Source of the DNA: CAYVQF01 sp964454015
GTDB lineage: Bacteria > Myxococcota_A > Bradymonadia > UBA4248
Direction: 5' to 3'
DNA length: 53,199 bases
NCBI GenBank assembly: GCA_964454015.1
Contig: CAYVQF010000039.1
Span: 1-53,199 of the forward strand
Shown: positions 44,294-53,199 of the stretch, piece after piece
Position numbering within the stretch: the first letter of the stretch is position 1
Layout of the letters: the number at the start of each line of letters is the position of its first letter
Notes under the pieces: model-generated
What the model was told of the DNA's origin: nothing
What the model saw: only the letters and a program-made list of their open reading frames with translations
Databases searched by the model: none
Program-made: the position numbers and the translations under genes

Positions 44294-46720
44294 ATGTCTG
44301 CTTACGCACGGGCTGAGCAAAGGTCACGTCCATCCATGCTCGACCATGACGCGCCCGGCCCGTCCTTGGCGCCGGACGACCTCGCCGCCATCCGCCAGGA
44401 CCAAGCCCAACAACTGCGACCGGGCTTCGTCGAGGTCACGGCTGACACCTCGCTCCTCGATGTGGTCGGGGCGAGTCTGCGCCCGGTCCTGGGCTTGCGC
44501 GCCGGAGAGGTGCTGCATCAGGGCAACGCTCGCCCCACGCCAGCGACCTCGGGCTACCGTTCGGTCGCCACGGCGGGTGGCGTCCATGGCTGGGTGAGCG
44601 ATGCCGCGACCCAGGTCATTAGCGCCGACCGCATCCCGGAAGACGCGCGTGCCCAAAGAGGCTCTGGCGCCGAGATGCCCTCCATGAGCCTGGACGCGCT
44701 CAGCCAGAAGGACCTCATCCTCATGCCCGTCGCCGCCACCCTCCACCAAGAGGCGCGCCTCGAGTCCGAGCAGGTCGGCGAGGTGGCGCGCATGGAGATG
44801 GTCCTGTGCTTGGAGAATCCCAAGGGCGGCTGGATGAAAGTGCGCAAGATCCACGGCGATCGCGCTGAGGGCTATGCTCAATCCTACCGCGCCGCCGACG
44901 GCGAAGTCGGGACGACCACGGTCAACGCCAAGGGAGAGTGGCGCGCGGGCTTCGTCTTGACGGGTGCGCAGACTGGGGTCGCGGTCACGTCCCACGGCGG
45001 GCAAGGCGGAACGGACTACAGCTTCGCCCCCCAGGGCCAAGGCTCACTCATGGTTGGGCCGGTGGAGCTCCTCTACGAAAACGACGCGCCCAAGGTCAAC
45101 GACAGCACGGGTCAGCCCCTGCACTTCGTGCGCAGCCCTGCCGGACCCGGCGGCTGGGTCGCACCCAATGCCATCAAGGAGGGCGTCTGGAAATCGGGCT
45201 ACACCCTGGCCCCGCCCGAACCGAGTACCAGCGGCGACCCAGACCTGGCCACCCAGGAGAGCGCGCCGGGGGAGGCCGTGGACGTCCTCTACCGGGCGGA
45301 CAATAACGCCGCCGTCGCCAGGAACCAGCGCGATCCCAACAGCCAAAAGAACGTCCTCTGTCACTACGTGCGCCGCGGCGGTCAGCCCGCCGGCTGGATG
45401 CAGGTGAGTGACTTGAACACCCCCAACGCCAACAACGGCACAGAGTTGACGGACGCGGCCGAGCAAGACAGCGGCGCAGGCGTAGGGGTGGTGGAGGAGA
45501 TCAAGCGCCTCTGCCCCAACGGCATCACCGTCGCCTTCGTCGCCCAGTACGACGGCAAAGACAACCAGGCGGGCACCTTCCTCTCTGAGGGCGCCTCCTT
45601 TGCCGCGGCCAACCGCGCCGTGGCCATTCAAGGCGGCACCCTGGTGGTCGGCTCGGTCAACTTGATCGCCAAAAAGGAAGATATGGTGGCCATCCTCGCC
45701 ACCATTCAGCGGGCCCTGCGCGCTGGCGATCCCGCGGCCCAAGAAACCACACCGGCCTGGGCCCGCGTCGCCAACCTCGCCATTTTTGCGCACGGCTCCA
45801 ACACCTATGATCTGAGCAAGTGCAACCACTGCCACCAGGAGGTCCCTGAAGACGCCAAGGTTTGCCCGTCTTGTAAAAAAACGATCCAGCGCCTCGCCTC
45901 TTGGGGCGGCCTCGAAACCGACGCCCAGGGCTGGAACGACACGGGCAACCTCAGGCAGACCGATCTCGTCGGCTTCGCCCGCACTCTGACCATGTTCACC
46001 ACCAGCCAAGTCGACGTCTCGCTCTTTGCCTGCTCCACGGGCAAGGCCCAAGGCGAGAAGGACGCCTGGGCCAGGCAGGAAGAAGGCCGCGGCGGTGAGG
46101 GATCCTTTGCCGACCTCTTGGCGGACCACCTCAGCGAGGCTGGCGCCACGGACGCCATGGTCATGGGGCACACCACCATCGGCCCCACCGTGCGCAACCC
46201 CTTCGCCCGCCTCTACCGCGGTGGCAACGACGGCGGGGTCAATCTCTTCAACTGGGTCTTCGAGCCTCTCAACGCTTGGGCTGGGGCCCTGCTGAAGGAC
46301 ATCCAGGACAACGTCGAGCTGCCCAACCCCAAGACCGTCGAAGAGGCCCTGTTCAAGTGGTTCCGCGACTCGGTGATCAGCGGCCCCACCAATGACGTGG
46401 CCAAAATGAGCACGGACGAAGAAATCTTCCGCATCGAGATGCGCAACAAGGCGCTGGCTTGGATGCAGAGCCAGCTCCCCACCTGGGGGGTGGTCAAGGA
46501 ACCCATGACCCTCAAGCGCACGGACGACGTCTATCCTACTTACCCTCTGGGTAAGCCGGCCCAGTGGGTGCGCATCCCCGGCGGCGCGACCTTGAAGAAG
46601 GCTGGCGATGAAAAAGCCAGGTTCTTCGACAATTACCAGTGGCGCGTCCCCGTCACCTGGGAAGGAGCCCCAACGGACGCCATCGCCTACCTGCGCACCG
46701 ATTGGATCACCAGCGCCTAA
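44294..46720 (+). CDS. 808-residue protein with caspase-like His/Cys pair split by a zinc ribbon
   Basis: No signal peptide is present. The first 470 residues hold three or four beta-rich segments with SH3-like look (GGWMKVRK, GGWVAPNA, AGWMQVSD). Then VANLAIFAHGS (His500-Gly501) and VDVSLFACSTG (Cys580) stand at the ends of hydrophobic strands, as in clan CD proteases and the CHAT or DUF4347 group. Between them is an inserted zinc ribbon: Cys510, Cys513, Cys524 and Cys527. After the Cys comes a helical part (FADLLADHLSEAGATDAMVMG). A C-terminal unknown domain with MQSQLPTWG closes it. It is followed by the AAA ATPase gene. Protease activity is inferred, not seen. Confidence 0.75.
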   Translation: MSAYARAEQRSRPSMLDHDAPGPSLAPDDLAAIRQDQAQQLRPGFVEVTADTSLLDVVGASLRPVLGLRAGEVLHQGNARPTPATSGYRSVATAGGVHGWVSDAATQVISADRIPEDARAQRGSGAEMPSMSLDALSQKDLILMPVAATLHQEARLESEQVGEVARMEMVLCLENPKGGWMKVRKIHGDRAEGYAQSYRAADGEVGTTTVNAKGEWRAGFVLTGAQTGVAVTSHGGQGGTDYSFAPQGQGSLMVGPVELLYENDAPKVNDSTGQPLHFVRSPAGPGGWVAPNAIKEGVWKSGYTLAPPEPSTSGDPDLATQESAPGEAVDVLYRADNNAAVARNQRDPNSQKNVLCHYVRRGGQPAGWMQVSDLNTPNANNGTELTDAAEQDSGAGVGVVEEIKRLCPNGITVAFVAQYDGKDNQAGTFLSEGASFAAANRAVAIQGGTLVVGSVNLIAKKEDMVAILATIQRALRAGDPAAQETTPAWARVANLAIFAHGSNTYDLSKCNHCHQEVPEDAKVCPSCKKTIQRLASWGGLETDAQGWNDTGNLRQTDLVGFARTLTMFTTSQVDVSLFACSTGKAQGEKDAWARQEEGRGGEGSFADLLADHLSEAGATDAMVMGHTTIGPTVRNPFARLYRGGNDGGVNLFNWVFEPLNAWAGALLKDIQDNVELPNPKTVEEALFKWFRDSVISGPTNDVAKMSTDEEIFRIEMRNKALAWMQSQLPTWGVVKEPMTLKRTDDVYPTYPLGKPAQWVRIPGGATLKKAGDEKARFFDNYQWRVPVTWEGAPTDAIAYLRTDWITSA

Positions 46721-46793
46721 GCGTCCTCGAGCGCCCTTCACCTCACCCTGCCGGCGTCGTCACCGACCTGCGCCCAGCTCTTGAGCGACCCTG

Positions 46794-49039
<2,246 letters not shown>

Positions 49040-49052
<13 letters not shown>

Positions 49053-50041
49053 GCGGCGAAAAAGGCCCACAGCTCCCGGGCGCTCTCGAAATCGTGGTTC
49101 TGCGGCCCCACCAGGGCCTCCCAAGCCCAGGTCACCCGCACGGCGATACTGCTCGGTACGTGGCCACCGCCGTCGACGGTGATCACTGCCAGCGGCGCAC
49201 CAGAGCAAGTGAAGTGCGCCACCGTCGCCGTCGAGCCGTCATCGGGATCGCGGTCAGGATAAGCCTGCTCCGCCGCAGCGTCGGTGCAGCCGTTGACTCC
49301 GCGCCAATAGGCGAGGGTCTCGGCCGCCGACGTCACCACCAGCGCTGGATCGTTGCTCGGTGAACCATCATAGGCGATGGCCGGGTCGTCCGTACCCAAC
49401 TGGTACATCAGGGCCACCGCTTCCCCCACGGGCGAACAGGCATTGTCCCGCGGCAACTGCGCATTGATCACGCCGAGGGCCGCGAAGCGCCCGGGCGTCT
49501 CCTGCGCCAGGCGCTGCACCATGAAGCCGCCGTTGGACTCTCCCACGGCGTAGATCCGCGACGCATCAACGCTGTACGCCGCGGAGAGAGCGTCGACGAG
49601 GGCATGTAAAAAGCCCACATCATCGGCGTCGCCACAGCGCTGGCAGGCGCGGCGACAGTCGTTCCAGTGCCCCCCCAGGCCCTGAGGTGCCACGACGTGC
49701 ACCCCTTCCTCCTCGGCCACGTCCAGCCACACTTGGTGGGGTGAACGCAGACCGCTGAGCTTGAACAAAGCGTCGATGTTGCCACCTCCGCCATGCAGCA
49801 CCAGCACCAGCGGCCGCGGGCCCTCGTGATCGCTCTGATAGAAGTGATATTGACGGGTCACGCCGTCGTGTTCCAGGTGCTGATCCCGGTGCAGGGTCCC
49901 GCTGCGCTTGGTCCCTTCACAACCCAAGCTCGCCAGTACCAAGAGCACCACCCACCACCCCAGCAGCGGCGCACGCCTCGCGGCGCGTGGATCACCATCA
50001 CTATCCCCACTGCGGTTGCGCCGCCATGCGTTCTCTCCCAT
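49040..50041 (-). CDS. Alpha/beta-hydrolase lipoprotein, PHB-depolymerase/feruloyl-esterase-like
   Basis: A 333-residue exported esterase. The signal ends with SLGC (lipobox, Cys near 41). The oxyanion motif VLHGGGGN, the nucleophile motif GESNGGF and the C-terminal GGGHVPSS give the catalytic set of the LpqC/PHB-depolymerase family. Extra cysteines (CRRACQRCGD) may form a disulfide-held lid. The substrate could be a polyester or a feruloyl ester. The ATG at 50041 has a strong GGGAGGAGGTG site. Its 3' end overlaps that of the AAA gene. Confidence 0.87.
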
Positions 50042-50282
50042 CGTCACCTCCTCCCTTGACGAAGACAGTACGCCTTTTCCGTCCCCATCGCTATCCTTGC
50101 CTGGGAGGCGTTGGACCGACTGGCGCCATCGGCAGCGGCTATCGAACCGCCCGGGCCCAAGCTCCGTACTGCCCGTGGTGCTGGAGGCAGCCCTGGAGCG
50201 CGCCATCGCCACCGCCATCACCTGCGTCGGCGAGCGATCGCCTGACCGGAGCATCGCCCCACCCTTTCCCAAAGGCCACACC

Positions 50283-50894
50283 ATGGAAGTCTTCACCGCC
50301 ATCGACACCCGCCGCTCCGTCCGCACCTTCACCCCTGAGGAGGTCCCCGACGAGGTCCTCCAGACCATGGCTGAGGCGGCCCTCAAAGCCCCCAGCATCA
50401 GCGGCGCGCCCCTGGTCGGGCTGGTGGCCGTCAAGCGAGCCGACCGCATCCAGAGGATGGCCCACTCCGTCGCCGCAGCCGTCGCCGCCCTCGATCTGAG
50501 CGACGCGCAGGTGCACAGCGCCGTGACCCATTTCTCGACCTTTTTCGGCGACGCCCCGGCGCTCCTGGCATTCACCCGGCGCCCCTACACCGCGGTCATC
50601 GACGACGCCTTGACCGCAGCCCAGGGCCACGACCACCTCAACGCCACCCGCGGCTACCCCGATCTCCTCAGCGTGGGCGCCGCCGTGCAGAACGCCTTGC
50701 TCGCCGCAACCGCTTTGGGCTTCCACACCTGTTGGCTCAGCGCGCCCCTCATCGCGCGACCGGCCTTGGAGGCCATCATGGGGATCGCGCTGCCCTGGCA
50801 GCTCGCGGCGCTGGTCGCCGTCGGGCGTGGCGCCGCCAGCCCCAAGGCCCGCCCAGAGCTGGACCTGGCGGCGCGCTTTCGCATCGAGGCTTAG
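50283..50894 (+). CDS. Nitroreductase-family protein
   Basis: A 203-residue flavoprotein of the nitroreductase fold. It begins MEVFTAIDTRRSVRTF, with the Arg pair that contacts FMN phosphate. Later marks are LSVGAAVQNALLAATALGFHTCW, where the Gly and Trp pack on FMN, and the C-terminal LVAVGRG. It lies divergent from the esterase with 241 nt between them. Substrate and electron donor are unknown. Confidence 0.85.
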   Translation: MEVFTAIDTRRSVRTFTPEEVPDEVLQTMAEAALKAPSISGAPLVGLVAVKRADRIQRMAHSVAAAVAALDLSDAQVHSAVTHFSTFFGDAPALLAFTRRPYTAVIDDALTAAQGHDHLNATRGYPDLLSVGAAVQNALLAATALGFHTCWLSAPLIARPALEAIMGIALPWQLAALVAVGRGAASPKARPELDLAARFRIEA

Positions 50895-51010
50895 GCGGCG
50901 GCGGTCAGGCTTGGCCAGGCGCCGCAGCGTTGACAGGGCGCCCTCTTGGCCGCAGCCTCGAGCCAGCACGCGCTGTGCTGTCAGTCTTGCCCACTGCCCA
51001 AGGCCTCCTC

Positions 51011-51916
51011 ATGCCCCCTCCTACCCGGTCCACGGCCCAACGCCGGCATCAGTGCTGGTGGTTTGGCATCAACAACCGCCGCCGCGCCAAGAGCGGTCAC
51101 GTCTTCCGCGTTGATATGGAGCCTTTTCTCCAGGGTCTGGCCCCATCTTTCTCGTGGCCGGTGGGCGGCGCCCCCCCTTCGCGGCGCTACAACGCTGAAA
51201 TGCAGGTGGGAGACCCGATCATCTTCTGGACCGGCGATGGCCCGCTCAACCCTGAATGGGGCATCATCGGCATTGGCGCCATCGCCGCCCTCCCTGTTCC
51301 TAGCACGGAACACCCGGCCCTGGACCTCGTGCTCCGCGAACGCGTCCAGCCAGCCCTCTGCCCCTACCCCAGCGGTCACCCCGAGCCGAGTCCTGTCAGC
51401 GACTTTCTTCTCGATGTCTTCGGCCCTGAGTTCCGCCCGCTGCGCAAGACCTTCGCCCGCCTGGGCCATGACGTCAAAGCCAACGTCATTACAATCGAAC
51501 GTGTCACCCAGGAGCAGTTTGAGCGCATCCAGGCATACAGCCGCGGCGTCCCCATCGCGCTCGTCGACGAAATCCCCTATCTGACCACGCTGCGCGAAGG
51601 CGAGAGACAAGTCAAAGTCAGCGCTGCTTTTCAGCGCAGCCCGCACGCCCGTTCGGCGTGCATCGCCCACCATGGGAGCCAATGTGCCGTTTGTGCCTTT
51701 GACTTCGGACGGCGCTATGGCGCCCTCGGCGAGTCCTTCATCGAGGTCCATCACCTAAGGCCACTCGCCGCGCACGATGGTGACCATGAGGTCGATCCCA
51801 TCCACGACCTCATCCCCCTGTGTGCCAACTGCCACCGCATGGTCCATCGCCGCCAGCCGCCCTATACGCCTGAAGAGCTGCGTCACTTCATCGCCAACGC
51901 TGACTCTCACACCTGA
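51011..51916 (+). CDS. HNH endonuclease with possible EVE-like N-terminal domain
   Basis: A 301-residue protein. Residues 15-100 (WWFGINNRR, then VGDPIIFWTGDG and EWGIIGIGAI) have the layout of an EVE/PUA-like domain, a fold that reads modified bases. The C-terminal HNH domain has CAVCAFDFGRRYG, FIEVHHLRPLA, DLIPLCANCHRMVH, as in McrA-type restriction enzymes. It would then be a modification-dependent nuclease. No methylase or partner gene is beside it. Confidence 0.8.
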   Translation: MPPPTRSTAQRRHQCWWFGINNRRRAKSGHVFRVDMEPFLQGLAPSFSWPVGGAPPSRRYNAEMQVGDPIIFWTGDGPLNPEWGIIGIGAIAALPVPSTEHPALDLVLRERVQPALCPYPSGHPEPSPVSDFLLDVFGPEFRPLRKTFARLGHDVKANVITIERVTQEQFERIQAYSRGVPIALVDEIPYLTTLREGERQVKVSAAFQRSPHARSACIAHHGSQCAVCAFDFGRRYGALGESFIEVHHLRPLAAHDGDHEVDPIHDLIPLCANCHRMVHRRQPPYTPEELRHFIANADSHT

Positions 51917-51972
51917 AGCACCGCCAGCGCCCCCAGCACCACCGAGGCTGCCACGCCTTCGCGAACAGAGCC

Positions 51973-53199
51973 TCAGGCCAACAGATCGGCTTCCCCTGAA
52001 GACTCGACCAAGAGCACCGTCGGCAAGCCCTCGAAGCGCTGGCTGAAGGCGGCGTACCACTGCTCGGCCTCATCCTCCTCAGGGGCTTTGCTGCCCAAAA
52101 ACACCACCGCAGCGTCTGCTGAATACGCGCGCAGGTCTTCGTGAAAGTCCCGCGTCGAGGCCACGATCACCACCTCGGCATCGATCCGGGCGGCGTCCAC
52201 CAGGCGCTCCAGCTCGGCCTGGGCCTCGACTTCGCTCTGGCTGGCGCCAATCCAACGCAGAATCCGCAACTGCGCCCCCATCCAGTCGTAGTTCAGGGTC
52301 AGCAAATGGGCGAGGATGACCATGAGGGAGCCGTTGTGGTGCCCGCGCCACCACACGTCGATGCGGCGGTCGCCGTCTTCAGGGGGCAACCCGCGATCGA
52401 CCGTGACCACCGTGCTCATGGCCAGGGAGCGCGCCGAACGCAACGCGTGGGTGAAGGGTTTGACGCGATCAGGCTTGAGGGGCCACCCGAGGAGCACCAG
52501 GTTGGGTTTGAGCGGGCCAATGGACTGGCACTGGAGCAGATTGGCCAAGCCCTGATCGAAATCAGGCGCGATGAGGGACTCGGGAAAGGCGTCGATGCCG
52601 CTGTCCTCGATGAAGGCGTGGAGCCGGTTGAGCGACTTCTGCCGTGCGTCTAAGCGATCTTCGAAGCGGCCGACGATGATCTCCGCCAGGGTCACCAGGC
52701 CGCGTCCGCACTCGAACCACACGGCGTACTGGGTCAAGGTGGGCCGCGACGCCGGGTTGCCCGAGAGCACCAAGGTCGTGGGGCGCCAGTTCTTGGCGTG
52801 CGGCGGCAACGCCGCCAAGTGCTTGAGGTTGCGCCGCAACTGAGAGAAGTAGAAGCCGCGGCGTGCGTCACCAAAGGTGCTGGTGAGCACCCGCCGGCTG
52901 ACGTAGAAGTAGAGGCTCACCAACACCAACAGCGCCAGCGCCGCCGCCAGGGGATCGATGAGCAGGTTGGCCCCCAAACAGGCCACGGCCCCGAGCAGAG
53001 CCGTGGACCAGTGAAAAAAGCGAAAGCGCGGCCGGAACGATGGGTTTTTACTCGCCGACTCCACGAAAGCAGCCAAGTTGGTGATCCCGTAGGTATAGAG
53101 GAAGAACATGGTCAGGATCGCGGCGACGAAGTCAAAGCCGCCCCCCTCGCTATCCAGCGCCGTCAAGCCAATGACCGCGACGGTCAACCCGTAGGTGAA
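51973..53199 (-). CDS. SLC12-type cation-chloride cotransporter, partial (5' end outside window)
   Basis: The reading frame stays open through the right edge, so only the 3' part is present, about 408 codons. Two or three membrane segments lie at its start (FVAAILTMFFLYTYGI, LLGAVACLGANLLI). The segment KNPSFRPRFRFFHW is diagnostic of the SLC12/NKCC family. A large soluble C-terminal domain follows with Rossmann-like strands (PNLVLLGWPL, DAEVVIVAST, DAAVVFLGSKAPEEDE). It would move chloride with sodium or potassium. Truncation is a window effect, not a mutation. Confidence 0.85.
   Translation of the reverse strand, partial: FTYGLTVAVIGLTALDSEGGGFDFVAAILTMFFLYTYGITNLAAFVESASKNPSFRPRFRFFHWSTALLGAVACLGANLLIDPLAAALALLVLVSLYFYVSRRVLTSTFGDARRGFYFSQLRRNLKHLAALPPHAKNWRPTTLVLSGNPASRPTLTQYAVWFECGRGLVTLAEIIVGRFEDRLDARQKSLNRLHAFIEDSGIDAFPESLIAPDFDQGLANLLQCQSIGPLKPNLVLLGWPLKPDRVKPFTHALRSARSLAMSTVVTVDRGLPPEDGDRRIDVWWRGHHNGSLMVILAHLLTLNYDWMGAQLRILRWIGASQSEVEAQAELERLVDAARIDAEVVIVASTRDFHEDLRAYSADAAVVFLGSKAPEEDEAEQWYAAFSQRFEGLPTVLLVESSGEADLLA

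Overview
The window is GC-rich DNA that reads like a member of the Myxococcota or a related former deltaproteobacterium. The clues are two Ser/Thr protein kinases, many lipoproteins with long acidic linkers, a PEGA-like protein, a formylglycine-generating-enzyme-like lipoprotein, and a secreted peptidase ending in a MYXO-CTERM-type sorting tail. No rRNA, tRNA, CRISPR array, transposase or prophage module was seen. The genus cannot be named from the sequence alone.

Layout, left to right. 84-2857: glyoxalase I, a CAP-domain lipoprotein and a B12-binding-type radical SAM enzyme. 2947-10268: a four-gene condensin-like operon resembling Wadjet/MksBEF, made of a kleisin-like protein, a small MksE/JetB-like protein, a 1486-residue SMC-like ATPase and, where the JetD nuclease would be expected, a small double zinc-ribbon protein. 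10619-18285: a Cus/Czc-type heavy-metal efflux operon (Cys-rich exported protein, TolC-type channel, adaptor, enlarged RND pump, YHS lipoprotein) whose last four genes overlap. 18377-19873: an ABC-F ATPase gene cut by an in-frame stop codon.

20203-28146: a signalling and hydrogen cluster. A HisKA-REC-GAF-Ser/Thr-kinase fusion is divergent from a receiver protein, NiFe-hydrogenase small and large subunits, a 12-codon mini-ORF, a hydrogenase maturation protease and a hybrid histidine kinase with two receiver domains. Start-stop overlaps tie the mini-ORF, protease and kinase together, suggesting hydrogen metabolism wired directly into signal transduction.

28556-41371: mostly cell-envelope genes. 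These are a lipoprotein with a TagO/VasI-like half, a CotH-like protein, several lipoproteins, a membrane Ser/Thr kinase with a PEGA-like partner, an FGE-like lipoprotein, a fibronectin-III lipoprotein, a Cys-rich lipoprotein and a small outer-membrane barrel. A perfect 264-bp tandem duplication carrying four hairpins per unit lies at 38628-39155.

41711-53199: a secreted M23 peptidase with seven FG-GAP/VCBS-like repeats; an 808-residue protein with a caspase-like His/Cys pair split by a zinc ribbon, next to a double-AAA ATPase of the type found with contractile injection systems; an esterase; a nitroreductase-like protein; an HNH endonuclease; and the 3' part of an SLC12-type cotransporter gene that runs off the right edge.

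The best candidates for undescribed biology are the condensin operon with its zinc-ribbon fourth gene, the hydrogenase-signalling cluster, and the caspase-like/AAA pair.
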